A DNA stretch of 19,752 nt from JBBDSH01 sp040905045 (GCA_040905045.1 JBBDSH010000085.1:1-19752); one strand, 5' to 3'; positions 7,151-15,686 are shown, numbered from the stretch's first letter. The notes: generated by a model not told the origin, from the sequence alone. Made by a program: numbers and translations.

Positions 7151-7172
7151 CTGGCCGGCGACACTGCCATTG

Positions 7173-7889
7173 TTAACCCGGTGGTGAGCGGTGCCAGTCG
7201 TTATCGTAGAAGTATTCCAGCGGCCGGTATTCGTCCTTGTAATTCATCTTGCGGCATTGCCTGATCCAGTAACCCAGATAGACCCAGTTCAGTCCACGGG
7301 TCCGGGCCGTCTCAACCAGAAAGAGAATGGCGAAACGTCCCGGGCTGCGGCGATGGCTGTAATCCGGGTCGAAAAAGGTATAAACGGCGGAAAAGCCGTT
7401 TTCCAGCCGATCAGCCACGATGACCCCAAGCAATCTGCCATCCAGCCGCAATTCGTAGAAGACGGTATCCGCCCAGCCGGCAGTCAGGAAATTCATATAG
7501 GCTTCCGGGGTGGGGTTGTCCATGCCGCCGCCGGGATGACGAGTACTCAGGTATTGTTCGTAAAGGCGGAAATGCTCCTCGTTATATTCGGCCGGAACCT
7601 CACGGATATCCAGATCGCGGTTGCGTTTCAGGGCGCGTTTCTGGCTGCGGCCGGGCGAGAAGTCACGAACCGGGATGCGAACCGGGATACAGGCGGAGCA
7701 TTGGCTGCAGTGAGGGATATAAAGATGCTCGCCGCTGCGCCGGAAACCGCAGTCGGCCAGCGCCGTATAAAGCCGGGTATTCTTGGGGAAGCGGGGGTCC
7801 GCGAACAGCGTGGTTGCCTCGCGACCGGGCAGATAATTGCAGTCGTGGGGCGGCGTGGCGAAAAAGGCCAGTTTCTGTACCGTGGTCAT
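7173..7889 (-). CDS. bpt: Aspartate/glutamate leucyltransferase (N-degron tagging)
   Basis: A 238-residue member of the arginyltransferase (ATE1-like) fold family. Bacterial Bpt transfers leucine from Leu-tRNA to proteins with N-terminal Asp or Glu and so marks them for ClpSAP. The N-terminal half has the CNYLPGREATTLF motif (17-29) and a cysteine cluster CSQCSAC at 61-67, followed by the basic SQKRALKRNRDL. The C-terminal half has the conserved SAVYTFFDPD and YLGYWI blocks. Length is usual. The ATG at 7889 overlaps the aat stop by 4 bp, so it is coupled to aat. Assignment to Bpt and not to an arginine-specific enzyme rests on the bacterial family and length. Confidence 0.93.
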   Translation of the reverse strand: MTTVQKLAFFATPPHDCNYLPGREATTLFADPRFPKNTRLYTALADCGFRRSGEHLYIPHCSQCSACIPVRIPVRDFSPGRSQKRALKRNRDLDIREVPAEYNEEHFRLYEQYLSTRHPGGGMDNPTPEAYMNFLTAGWADTVFYELRLDGRLLGVIVADRLENGFSAVYTFFDPDYSHRRSPGRFAILFLVETARTRGLNWVYLGYWIRQCRKMNYKDEYRPLEYFYDNDWHRSPPG

Positions 7890-8635
7890 GGCAGGGCGCT
7901 CTCCGCGGGCCAGTCATCCGGTGTTTCCACGCTGCAATCATGTTCCAGGATATTGACGAACAGTTTCCTGGGCACGGGTTTGGCGCCAAGGCTTTGCAGG
8001 TGCCGGGAATGGACCTGGCAGTCGATCAACCTGAAATTTCGGGCCTTCAGCATTTCCGTCAAATGTACCAGGGCGACCTTGGACGCATCGGAGACATGGC
8101 TGAACATGGATTCGCCGAAGTAAATGCGGCCCATGACGACGCCATAGAGGCCGCCCGCCAGCCGTTCTCCCTGCCAGCATTCCACGGACAGGGCATGCCC
8201 GGCCTGATGGAGTTCGGTATAGGCCCGGATCACATCATCGGTGATCCAGGTTTCCGCCACACCCTGGCGCGGTCCGGCACAGCGCCTGATGACCTCTTCG
8301 AAGGCCTGATTGCAGGTGACCCGGAACAGGTCTTTCCTGAGTATCTTGCGCAGACTGCGGCTGATCCTGAGTTCTTCGGGAATGAGGATGCAGCGGGGGT
8401 CCGGAGACCACCACAATATGGGCTGGCCCTCGTTGTACCAGGGGAAAATGCCGCGCGGATAGGCGTCCATCAACCTCGCCGCACTCATATCCCCGCCGAT
8501 GGCCAGCAAGCCGTCCGGGTCGCGCAGGGCGCGGTCCACATCGGGGAAATGGTCGGCAATGACATTGTCCGCAACCCAGTAAAGCTGATGTCGACCGGAC
8601 TGTTCCTTTCCAACTCGGGTCATGGCGGGGATCAA
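7886..8635 (-). CDS. aat: Leucyl/phenylalanyl-tRNA-protein transferase
   Basis: A 249-residue cytosolic enzyme that adds Leu or Phe to proteins with N-terminal Arg or Lys, creating N-degrons for ClpS/ClpAP. Hallmarks are GLLAIGGDMS (42-51), YPRGIFPWY (59-67), WWSPDPR (75-81), and GGLYGVVMGRIYFGESMFS near 160-178 followed by DASKVAL. The start at 8635 overlaps the upstream gene by 4 bp (ATGA); a second in-frame ATG four codons in (8623) is also possible. Together with bpt it gives the cell two complementary amino-acid transferases in one operon. Confidence 0.95.
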   Translation of the reverse strand: MIPAMTRVGKEQSGRHQLYWVADNVIADHFPDVDRALRDPDGLLAIGGDMSAARLMDAYPRGIFPWYNEGQPILWWSPDPRCILIPEELRISRSLRKILRKDLFRVTCNQAFEEVIRRCAGPRQGVAETWITDDVIRAYTELHQAGHALSVECWQGERLAGGLYGVVMGRIYFGESMFSHVSDASKVALVHLTEMLKARNFRLIDCQVHSRHLQSLGAKPVPRKLFVNILEHDCSVETPDDWPAESALP

Positions 8636-9780
8636 CCTGCGGATTTGAATGGTGTATGTGTCGAAAGCGCCTCTATATAACAGCTGATTTCCCGGGTTTC
8701 TCTTGCCAGGTAGTCGTCAACGGCGTCCCGGAAACCGCGATGCCGTATCCAGTGAAACGAGCGGGCGGCTATCGGCTCGAAACCGCGCATCAGCTTGTGC
8801 TCTCCCTGAACGCCGGCATCGACGCCGGCAAGGCCGTTTCTGATGCAAAAATCAATGGTTTGATAATAACACAGTTCAAAGTGCAGGAAGGGGAACCGTT
8901 CACCGCAGCCCCAGTGGCGGCCGTAGACGCTATCCTCTCCGAGCATGGAAAACGCTCCGGCAACGTACTCGCCTTCGTGACGCGCCAGGATTAAAAGTAC
9001 CCTGTCCGGGAGCGCCGCGCCCAGCCAGAGGAAAAAATCCAGGGTCAGCCGCGGATTGCCCCAGCGGCGGTAGAAAGTGGAGCAATAAAAATCATGAAAA
9101 ACCCGCCATTGTTCTTCGCTGATGTCATGACCGTTCAGCACCTGGATGTCGATCCGGTTTTCCGTCACCTGGCGCCGTTCGCGCCGGATCTGCTTGCGCC
9201 TTTTGGAAGTCAGACTGTCGAGAAAATCCTGGAAATCCCGGTAGTCCCGGTTGTTCCAGTAAAACTGGCAGGTCAGTCTTTGTAAAAGCTGCCGGCGCGT
9301 GAACGCGGGCATGTCCGCTTCATCGGTAAACAGGCAATGGTATGAGGACAGGCCGCCGTTATCGGCGAGGTCTATGGCGCCTGCCAGAAGCCGGTCGCGT
9401 ATCGCCTCCCGGTCTTCCCGCTCCGGGCAAACCAGCAGACGCGGCCCGATGACCGGCGCGAAGGGAATGGCGGAGACCAGTTTCGGGTAATACCGGCCGC
9501 CGACGCGTTCATAGGCATCGGCCCAGGCCCAGTCGAAGACGAATTCGCCGAAGGAATTGCCGCGGATATACAGGGGCAGGGCGCCGACCAGCACTTCGTC
9601 CTCATAGGCGGCCAGGTGGTTCGGGATCCAGCCGTGATCGTCCAGACAGTGGTGCTTTTCCAGGCCGTGCAGGTATTCGTGGCTGACGAAGGGGTTGCGC
9701 CCGTCCGTGAGGGCGTTCCACTCCTCGGGGGGAATCGGAGCCAGACTCTCCAATTGTTTGACTATCAGGGATCCGGACAC
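8632..9780 (-). CDS. DUF482/FemAB-like acyltransferase family protein
   Basis: A 382-residue protein of the DUF482 (GNAT/FemAB-like) family, often annotated as a GNAT N-acetyltransferase or peptidoglycan-biosynthesis-like protein. The substrate is unknown. Typical features are NPFVSHEYLHGLE (29-41), FDWAWADAYERVG, the basic SLTSKRRKQIRRERR block near residue 190-205 and the C-terminal GVDAGVQGEHKLMRGF motif. The start is GTG at 9780; no strong ribosome-binding site is visible and a downstream TTG is a possible alternative. It overlaps aat by 4 bp. FemAB-type enzymes use aminoacyl-tRNA, which makes the coupling to two aminoacyl-tRNA-protein transferases suggestive, but this is only inference. 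Confidence 0.85.
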   Translation of the reverse strand: MSGSLIVKQLESLAPIPPEEWNALTDGRNPFVSHEYLHGLEKHHCLDDHGWIPNHLAAYEDEVLVGALPLYIRGNSFGEFVFDWAWADAYERVGGRYYPKLVSAIPFAPVIGPRLLVCPEREDREAIRDRLLAGAIDLADNGGLSSYHCLFTDEADMPAFTRRQLLQRLTCQFYWNNRDYRDFQDFLDSLTSKRRKQIRRERRQVTENRIDIQVLNGHDISEEQWRVFHDFYCSTFYRRWGNPRLTLDFFLWLGAALPDRVLLILARHEGEYVAGAFSMLGEDSVYGRHWGCGERFPFLHFELCYYQTIDFCIRNGLAGVDAGVQGEHKLMRGFEPIAARSFHWIRHRGFRDAVDDYLARETREISCYIEALSTHTPFKSAG

Positions 9781-9798
9781 TTTTTACCGTATGGAGCC

Positions 9799-9830
9799 AG
9801 TAAGGAGTGAGGGGTAAGGAGTAAGGTGTA
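9799..9830. repeat. Heptamer array, RAGGNGT family, left arm
   Basis: Four to five units (AAGGAGT, GAGGGGT, AAGGAGT, AAGGTGT) between two minus-strand genes. It matches the reverse complement of the arm at 9853-9889 at about 25 of 28 positions, with a loop of about 25 bp, and could form a long hairpin in the transcript. Confidence 0.9.
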
Positions 9831-9852
9831 AAACCGTCATGATGTTTGTTTT

Positions 9853-9889
9853 CCTCCTCACGCCTTACCCCTTACTCCTTACTCCTCTT
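9853..9889. repeat. Heptamer array, RAGGNGT family, right arm
   Basis: Five units on the plus strand (CCTCACG, CCTTACC, CCTTACT, CCTTACT, CCTCTTA). It abuts the TAA stop (9888-9890) of the secreted-protein gene, so on the minus strand that stop is followed at once by further TAA triplets. Confidence 0.9.
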
Positions 9890-10409
9890 AATCAGGGCCG
9901 ACGTTGACATCATCGCCCAGAACCGTGGTCAGGGCGCGCTTGGAACCCTGTAATGAAAATGACGTGGTGCGGTAATCGCCGTTTTCCAGCTTGAAGCGAA
10001 ATACAATGTTAATGCCGTTCATGATCGCCAGCAGTGGTGATGATGCGATATGCCGGTTCTCGATATAGCCGAGAATGTATTCCGACCACCTGTCCGTGGA
10101 CAGGCAGGGGGCATTGTTGATGGAGCGGTTTCTGGGGGCGCCGCGATCGATCTGGTAAGTGGCGCAGGAACGTTCGGCAAAGGCGAGAAGTTCGCCGGCC
10201 AGGGTGAAACGGCCGCGCACGGCGTTGACGGAATCGCGGTAGATTTCCAGGCTGTAACCCTCTTCGTTATCGGTAAAGGCAACCTGGGCTTCTTCACCCT
10301 GCCCGATGTCCTCCAGCTCGGCCACGGTCCATTCCGAACGCGCCTCGCCCGGTGCCAGCGACAACACCAGCAGCAAGGCAAACAGAGTACGATAACGGCT
10401 CAGATACAT
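9888..10409 (-). CDS. Small secreted protein of unknown function
   Basis: I do not recognise this 173-residue protein. It starts at ATG 10409 with GAGGGGA about 6 bp before it. Residues 1-24 look like a Sec signal peptide: a basic start (MYLSRYRT), a hydrophobic core (LFALLLVLSLAP) and probable cleavage near GEARS. The mature part has only two cysteines (C82 and C102), 20 residues apart, which could form a disulfide in the periplasm. The rest is mixed alpha/beta-looking with no membrane segment. It lies 42 bp downstream of the DUF1820 gene and could share its transcript. Confidence 0.8.
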   Translation of the reverse strand: MYLSRYRTLFALLLVLSLAPGEARSEWTVAELEDIGQGEEAQVAFTDNEEGYSLEIYRDSVNAVRGRFTLAGELLAFAERSCATYQIDRGAPRNRSINNAPCLSTDRWSEYILGYIENRHIASSPLLAIMNGINIVFRFKLENGDYRTTSFSLQGSKRALTTVLGDDVNVGPD

Positions 10410-10451
10410 ATGAATCCCCTCGAATCAGAGAGCGGTCTTCCAGCCTGCGGT

Positions 10452-10784
10452 CTATTTATCCTCATGGCCCCGGGTGTATACGGGGAACGGCGTAATGTTT
10501 TCCCCCGGGCCGGCGGCTTCGGTCACTTTAGGTGCCCCTTGCTTGTCGACCTCGTCAATACGGATGATGGAATGCATCGGAATGTAGCTGCGGCTCACGT
10601 TGCTGAATTCCGATTTCAGGTTTTCCTCGGAGGGGTCGACCACGACCGAGGATTTTTCCCCGAATACCAGTTTTTCCACTTCAACAAATCCGAACATGGC
10701 GCCCTGGTGAACGCTGCGCGCATAGATTTCGTAGATTTTACCCTGGTTATGAAATATTACCTTGTAAAGCGGTTTCCTGGACAT
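10452..10784 (-). CDS. DUF1820 family protein
   Basis: A 110-residue soluble protein of the DUF1820 family, with no known function. It begins MSRKPLYKVIFHNQGKIYEI and contains FGFVEVEKLVFGEKSSVVVD and the conserved PMHSIIRIDEV block, all characteristic of the family. The open frame extends upstream to 10940, but the extra part lies in the shadow of the AbgT gene, so ATG 10784 is used. It sits 58 bp downstream of the transporter gene. The family is widespread in gammaproteobacteria and usually stands alone. Confidence 0.85.
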   Translation of the reverse strand: MSRKPLYKVIFHNQGKIYEIYARSVHQGAMFGFVEVEKLVFGEKSSVVVDPSEENLKSEFSNVSRSYIPMHSIIRIDEVDKQGAPKVTEAAGPGENITPFPVYTRGHEDK

Positions 10785-10832
10785 GTTTTTACCCGGATGC
10801 TGCTGATATGAATGTCTGGCGTGTCGATACGA

Positions 10833-10857
10833 CTGCCGCGGGTTACTTGCCCGGCAG
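10833..10857. other. Hairpin across the end of the AbgT gene
   Basis: CTGCCGCGG (10833-10841) can pair with CCCGGCAG (10850-10857) with one bulge and an 8-base loop that contains the AbgT stop codon. There is no T-run on the minus strand beyond it, so it is not a clear terminator; it could still affect transcript stability between the transporter and the DUF1820 gene. Confidence 0.25.
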
Positions 10858-12345
10858 CGGGATCTCCAGCCCGCCGCCGGGTCCCAACGGCGGGCCCAGT
10901 ATAATCCACAGGACCAGCAGGAGTATCCATACCAGGGCAAAGGCCAGAGTATAAGGCAGCATCATGGCGATCAAGGTTCCAAGACCGGACCTGCGCGCAT
11001 AGTATTGCATATGCGCCAGCATGATGACCATGTAGGGATTCAGGGGCGTGATGGTGTTGCTGATGGAGTCGCCGACCCGGTAGGCGGCCTGGGTCAATTC
11101 CGGACTGATTCCCACCTGCATGAACATGGGCACGAAAACCGGGGCGAAAAAGGCGTATTTGGCCGAAGCCGAACCAATCAGCAGGTTGGCCAGCATGGTC
11201 ATGAGGATGAAGCCGATCAGCAACAGGGATGTGGGGATCTGCCAGTGTGTCAGCCATTGTCCGCCGCCGATGGCCAGCATTTCCCCCAGACCGGAGTACT
11301 TGAAGCATTCGATAAACTGGGCGGCGAAGAAGGCGAGGACAATATACGGGCCCATGCGCGCCATGGTTTCGCCCATCATCCGCGCCACGTCGCGGTCGTT
11401 CTGAATCGTGCCCGCCGCGAAACCGTAAAAGATACCGGGGATCAGCAACAGCAGGAACAGCAGCGGAATGGTGGCTTCCACCCAGCGGGCGAAGTAGTCT
11501 CCCTCACCGAAAAGCGGGGCGCCGGGCACCAGGATCGCCAGTAAAACCACGCCGAATGAGATCAGGAACGCCAACAAGGCGAACTTCAGGCCGCGGTTCA
11601 TGGATGCCGTGTCCGTTTCCTCCGACGGGGAGGCAGGCGGGCCCGGTCGTTCCAGCGGGCGGGATTGTGCCGGCTCGACAATGCGATCGGTCACCAGCCA
11701 GCCGACCAGGGTGAGAACTACCGTGGATACGATCATGAACCACCAGTTGGCCGTGACCGCCACCTGATAGTCCTCCACAAGGATGCGGGCGCCGCTCTGG
11801 CTGAGACCGCTGAGGAGCGGATCCAGGGCGGTGATGGACAGGTTGGCGCTGAAACCGGCGGAGACACCGGCAAAGGCGGCGGCGATGCCCGCCAGGGGAG
11901 AGCGTCCCGCCGCCTGATACAGGGCCGCGGCGATGGGCGGCAGTACCACGTAGCCGGCGTCCAGCGCGATGGAGGACATGATGCCCAGGAATACGGTTGC
12001 CGGTGACAGCAGACTGTCTGGTATGCGCAGGATCACATGGCGCAGCAACGCGGGCAGCAGGCCGGAGGCTTCGGCAACACCGATACCGAGCATTCCCACC
12101 AGGACAATGGCCAGCGGCGGGAATTGAATGAAATTCTCCACCAGGTGACTGGTCAGCCACCAGATGCCGTCGGAGGAGAGCAGGCTTTTCGCCTCGAAAC
12201 GCCCCGCGATATCGCTGCGTACCGACCAGTCCAGACCGGCGGCGAGAGCGGAAAGCAGAATGACGAAGACCGTCCCGATGAAAAACAGCGTCGCCGGATC
12301 CGGCAGGCGATTGCCCAGGCGTTCCACGCGCTCAAGGATTTTCAT
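10843..12345 (-). CDS. AbgT-family transporter
   Basis: A 500-residue inner-membrane protein of the AbgT (p-aminobenzoyl-glutamate transporter) family. Members import p-aminobenzoyl-glutamate or export sulfonamide-type compounds. It begins MKILERVERLGNRLPDPATLF, as typical members do, and has about 11-13 hydrophobic segments. Recognisable blocks are AGFSANLSITALDPLLSGLS near 165-185, and near the C-terminus GSASAKYAFFAPVFVPMFM and RVGDSISNTITPLNPYM. Length fits the family. Its ATG overlaps the hydrolase stop by 4 bp, so the two are coupled. The actual substrate cannot be told from sequence. Confidence 0.9.
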   Translation of the reverse strand: MKILERVERLGNRLPDPATLFFIGTVFVILLSALAAGLDWSVRSDIAGRFEAKSLLSSDGIWWLTSHLVENFIQFPPLAIVLVGMLGIGVAEASGLLPALLRHVILRIPDSLLSPATVFLGIMSSIALDAGYVVLPPIAAALYQAAGRSPLAGIAAAFAGVSAGFSANLSITALDPLLSGLSQSGARILVEDYQVAVTANWWFMIVSTVVLTLVGWLVTDRIVEPAQSRPLERPGPPASPSEETDTASMNRGLKFALLAFLISFGVVLLAILVPGAPLFGEGDYFARWVEATIPLLFLLLLIPGIFYGFAAGTIQNDRDVARMMGETMARMGPYIVLAFFAAQFIECFKYSGLGEMLAIGGGQWLTHWQIPTSLLLIGFILMTMLANLLIGSASAKYAFFAPVFVPMFMQVGISPELTQAAYRVGDSISNTITPLNPYMVIMLAHMQYYARRSGLGTLIAMMLPYTLAFALVWILLLVLWIILGPPLGPGGGLEIPLPGK

Positions 12346-13175
12346 GGCGCAACATGCTTGTGGATGAAATCGGCAATCCCGCGACGATAATGATCACCGC
12401 TGACCAGAAAACCGTCATTGTGGCCGCCCTTAATGGACAGCAATTCACTGCGCCCATCGGCGGCTGCATGCAGTTGCTGTCCGAATTCGAAGGGTATGAT
12501 CTCATCCTCGCGGCTGTGTATGACCAGAATTGGTGTTGCTGTATCACGGATGTAATCCAAAGTCGGATAGCGGATACGCGTCAGCAGGCCCACCGGCAGA
12601 TAGGGGTAGAGTTTTTTGCCCATGGCCCGCACCGAGGTGAACGCGGATTCCAGGATCAGGGCGGCGGGCGCGGTTTGCCGGGCCAGCCAGGCGGCGACGG
12701 CGGCCCCGAGGGAACGGCCGAATAACACGATCCGATCCGGCGGAATGCCCCGGTTGCCGGTCAGGTATTCCCAGGCGGCGCGGGCGTCCCGGTACGTGCC
12801 TTCCTCCGAAGGACGGCCGCTGCTCTTGCCGTAGCCCCGGTAGTCAAAAATAAACACATTCATTCCCATTTCATGGAAAATGCGTATGGAATCGAGGCGG
12901 TGGGAGATGTTGCCGGCGTTGCCGTGGAAAAAGAGCAGGGTGGTATCCGCGTTTTCGGCCGGAATAAACCAGGCATGCAGTTGTTCCCCGTCCTCTGTCT
13001 CAAGATAGACCTCTTCATACTCCAGACCGATACGATCCGGCGTAAACGCCAGTGATTTGAACGGATAATAAACGAAGCGATCCTGGAAGACATAGAGAAG
13101 CAGGGACAGGCCCAGCCAGGTCCCCAGAAGTATGAACAGGATCGAACTCATCAGGCTGCGCAGGGCGGCGGGCAT
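12342..13175 (-). CDS. Alpha/beta hydrolase, BEM46/ABHD17-like
   Basis: A 277-residue serine hydrolase, probably anchored in the inner membrane by one N-terminal helix (about 8-30, SSILFILLGTWLGLSLLLYV). The fold motifs follow in order: FFHGNAGN (oxyanion region), FDYRGYGKS, the nucleophile elbow GRSLGAA, HSREDEIIP for the acidic residue and GGHNDG for the histidine. Thus the catalytic triad is intact. The frame is open to 13277; I chose ATG 13175 because the upstream extension looks non-coding. ATG 13151 is an alternative. No good Shine-Dalgarno sequence is seen. It is translationally coupled to the AbgT gene. Substrate unknown. Confidence 0.85.
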   Translation of the reverse strand: MPAALRSLMSSILFILLGTWLGLSLLLYVFQDRFVYYPFKSLAFTPDRIGLEYEEVYLETEDGEQLHAWFIPAENADTTLLFFHGNAGNISHRLDSIRIFHEMGMNVFIFDYRGYGKSSGRPSEEGTYRDARAAWEYLTGNRGIPPDRIVLFGRSLGAAVAAWLARQTAPAALILESAFTSVRAMGKKLYPYLPVGLLTRIRYPTLDYIRDTATPILVIHSREDEIIPFEFGQQLHAAADGRSELLSIKGGHNDGFLVSGDHYRRGIADFIHKHVAP

Positions 13176-13255
13176 GGAGGATTCACTTGAAAAGCGGGTA
13201 TGGCCGTTTGCCGGGCACGGATTATTCTGTAGGCGCCAAATTGGGGCTATGGTAC

Positions 13256-13285
13256 GGTAAAGCCCTGATCCGGGCAAATTTTACC
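13256..13285. other. Interrupted hairpin in the hydrolase-ftsK divergent region
   Basis: GGTAAAGCCC (13256-13265) and GGGC...TTTACC (13272-13285) form a 10-bp stem interrupted by four unpaired bases, with a 6-base loop. The 13176-13379 region must hold promoters for both divergent genes; this hairpin could be an operator or an incidental structure. No other structure is seen there. Confidence 0.3.
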
Positions 13286-13325
13286 CCGCTGTCGGAACTG
13301 CATACCGGGTGGTTTCGTGTTACTA

Positions 13326-13354
13326 TTCTTTCTTAATAAACAGAGCTGTATAAG
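13326..13354 (+). promoter_or_regulatory. Possible promoter of ftsK
   Basis: TATAAG at 13349-13354 is a fair -10 box in an AT-rich stretch, 25 bp before the ftsK start. The -35 match 17 bp upstream (TTCTTT) is poor. Its position in a divergent intergenic region supports a promoter here, but the exact boxes are uncertain. Confidence 0.3.
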
Positions 13355-13379
13355 ATTTTTTGATTAATCAGGATTAACT

Positions 13380-15686
13380 GTGGCCCAGGCCTCCAAAAAA
13401 CAAAAATCCATGCCACGGGAGCGGGGTGTCATCACCCGCAATCTGCGTGAAGCCGGCTACATCGTGCTCGGCCTGATTTCCCTGTATCTGTTTCTCGCCC
13501 TGCTGACCTACCATCCGGCTGATCCGGGCTGGTCCCAGGCCGTTTCCACGGACACCATTCATAACCGCGCCGGCGTGGTGGGCGCCTGGATTGCGGACTT
13601 TATTCTCTATCTGTTCGGCTATCTGGGGTATCTGTTCCCCTTCGTGCCGGCCTACGACGGCTGGCGATTGTTCAGGCACCGCCGTGAACAGGTACCCCTG
13701 GATTATGCCTTGCTGGGGTTGCGGGCCGCCGGCTTTGTCCTGCTTTTCATCGGCGGCTGCGGCCTGTCGTGGATGTATTTCGAAACCGGTGCCCATCTGC
13801 CCCACGAGGTGCGCGGGGCGGGCGGGATCTTCGGTGATGCGCTGGGCAGCCTGCTGCTGGTGACCTTCGGTAACATGGGCAGCACGCTTGTCCTGCTGGC
13901 CATGTTCTTCGCCGGGGTCACTCTGTATAGCGGATTCTCCTGGCTCTGGCTTATGGACACCCTGGGCCACTGGGCGTTACGGGGCTGGAGCCGCGCGCGG
14001 GAGTACCTCACTACCCGGCGCGAGACGGCGGAGGGCCGGAAAGTCAAACGGGAGCGGGAAACTGTCATCCGCGAGGAAATCCAGAAAACGGAGAAACGCA
14101 CCCCGCCGCGCATCGAGCCTGTGATCTCGGAACTGCCCGCCGGTAGCCGTGCGGAAAAAGAAAAACAGGAACACCTGTTCGCGCCGCCGGCCGATTCCGT
14201 CCTGCCGCCGCTGAACCTGCTGGACGGGCCGCGTCCGGCGCCGGGCCGTTATTCCAACGAGGCCCTGGAGGCCATGTCGCGGCAGGTGGAGATCAAGCTC
14301 AAGGATTTCGGCGTCCAGGTGCAGGTGGTGGCCGTGCATCCCGGCCCGGTGATCACCCGTTTCGAGCTGGAACCGGCACCCGGCGTCAAGGTGAACCAGA
14401 TCAGTAATCTTTCCAAAGACCTGGCCCGTTCCCTGTCCGTGGTCAGCGTGCGCGTGGTGGAAGTGATTCCGGGGAAGTCGGTGATCGGCCTGGAGATCCC
14501 CAACGAGTCGCGAGAACTGGTCACCCTGGGAGAAATCCTCAATTCCACTCAATACGAATCGGCCAAGTCGCCGTTGCTGCTGGCCCTGGGCAAGGACATC
14601 AGCGGCAACCCGGTGGTTACGGATCTTGCCCGCATGCCGCATCTGCTGGTAGCCGGCACCACCGGTTCCGGCAAGTCCGTCGCCCTCAACGCCATGATCC
14701 TGAGCCTGTTGTACAAGGCCACGGCGCGGGAAGTACGCCTGATCATGATCGATCCGAAAATGCTGGAACTGTCGGTGTATGAGGGCATTCCCCATTTATT
14801 GGCGCCGGTGGTGACGGACATGAAGGAGGCTGCCAATGCCCTGCGCTGGTGTGTGGCGGAAATGGAACGCCGTTATCAGCTTATGTCCGCCCTGGGCGTG
14901 CGCAACATCGGCGGCTATAACCGCAAGATCCGGGAGGCGGCCGAGCGCAAGCAACCCATCAAGGATCCCGTCTACAAACCGGTCAGCGAAGAAGACGAGG
15001 CGCCGTTGTTGGAAGAACTGCCCTACATTGTCGTCATCATCGACGAACTGGCGGATATGATGATGACCGTCGGCAAGAAGGTGGAGGAACTCATCGCTCG
15101 CCTGGCCCAGAAGGCCCGCGCGTCCGGCATCCATTTGATCATCGCTACCCAGCGGCCGTCGGTGGATGTGATCACCGGTCTGATCAAGGCCAACATTCCC
15201 TCGCGCATCGCCTTTCAGGTTTCCTCCAAGGTGGATTCCAGGACCATTCTCGATCAGATGGGCGCGGAAAACCTGCTGGGCCACGGCGATATGCTGTTCC
15301 TGTCGGGAGGCGGAAACATTCCGGAACGCCTGCACGGCGCCTTCGTCGACGATCACGAAGTTCACAAGGTGGTGGATAACATCAAGGGGCGCGGTGAGCC
15401 GGATTACCTGGAGGAAATCACCAGCGGCACGGGTGATGGCGGTAATGAATCCATTCCCGGTCTGGAACCGGTGGCCGGTGACGATGTCGATCCTTTATAC
15501 GACGAAGCGGTACGCATTGTGACGGAAACCCGCAAGGCGTCCATTTCCTACATCCAGCGGCGCCTGAAGATCGGCTACAACCGCGCCGCGCGCATGGTGG
15601 AGGAAATGGAACAGAGCGGACTGGTGGGGCCGCTGGAGTCCAACGGCAGCAGGGAAGTGCTGGCGGCGCCACCTCCGCAAGACTAA
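13380..15686 (+). CDS. ftsK: DNA translocase FtsK
   Basis: A 768-residue septum-located DNA pump that clears chromosome ends and activates dimer resolution at cell division. The N-terminal membrane domain (about 25-190) has four or so helices. A short charged linker (about 210-290) follows, then the alpha and beta motor domains with Walker A GTTGSGKS at 426-433 and Walker B VVIIDELAD near 550-558. The C-terminal winged-helix gamma domain (about 700-760; RKASISYIQRRLKIGYNRAA) reads KOPS DNA. The linker is far shorter than in E. coli FtsK (1329 residues), as in many other bacteria. The start is GTG 13380 with AGGA at 13370-13373. Confidence 0.96.
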   Translation: MAQASKKQKSMPRERGVITRNLREAGYIVLGLISLYLFLALLTYHPADPGWSQAVSTDTIHNRAGVVGAWIADFILYLFGYLGYLFPFVPAYDGWRLFRHRREQVPLDYALLGLRAAGFVLLFIGGCGLSWMYFETGAHLPHEVRGAGGIFGDALGSLLLVTFGNMGSTLVLLAMFFAGVTLYSGFSWLWLMDTLGHWALRGWSRAREYLTTRRETAEGRKVKRERETVIREEIQKTEKRTPPRIEPVISELPAGSRAEKEKQEHLFAPPADSVLPPLNLLDGPRPAPGRYSNEALEAMSRQVEIKLKDFGVQVQVVAVHPGPVITRFELEPAPGVKVNQISNLSKDLARSLSVVSVRVVEVIPGKSVIGLEIPNESRELVTLGEILNSTQYESAKSPLLLALGKDISGNPVVTDLARMPHLLVAGTTGSGKSVALNAMILSLLYKATAREVRLIMIDPKMLELSVYEGIPHLLAPVVTDMKEAANALRWCVAEMERRYQLMSALGVRNIGGYNRKIREAAERKQPIKDPVYKPVSEEDEAPLLEELPYIVVIIDELADMMMTVGKKVEELIARLAQKARASGIHLIIATQRPSVDVITGLIKANIPSRIAFQVSSKVDSRTILDQMGAENLLGHGDMLFLSGGGNIPERLHGAFVDDHEVHKVVDNIKGRGEPDYLEEITSGTGDGGNESIPGLEPVAGDDVDPLYDEAVRIVTETRKASISYIQRRLKIGYNRAARMVEEMEQSGLVGPLESNGSREVLAAPPPQD

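Larger units (their letters stand above)
6898..7172. other. Non-coding gap between bpt and infA
   Basis: This 275-bp gap holds a short 9-bp-period array (6985-7011) and a C/G-rich imperfect inverted repeat (7111-7150). The infA leader and probably its promoter must also lie here, but I could not pick out a convincing promoter. I see no tRNA, although some relatives have one near this locus. Confidence 0.6.

Noticed and set aside
6898..7172. tRNA gene near infA
   Set aside because: No cloverleaf or TTC-type T-arm sequence was found in the gap.
7191..8680. Long plus-strand open frames opposite bpt and aat
   Set aside because: They are antisense to genes with intact family motifs; GC-rich codon use opens the opposite strand.
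13977..14795. Long minus-strand open frame opposite ftsK
   Set aside because: It is histidine/glutamine-rich shadow sequence of a strongly conserved gene.
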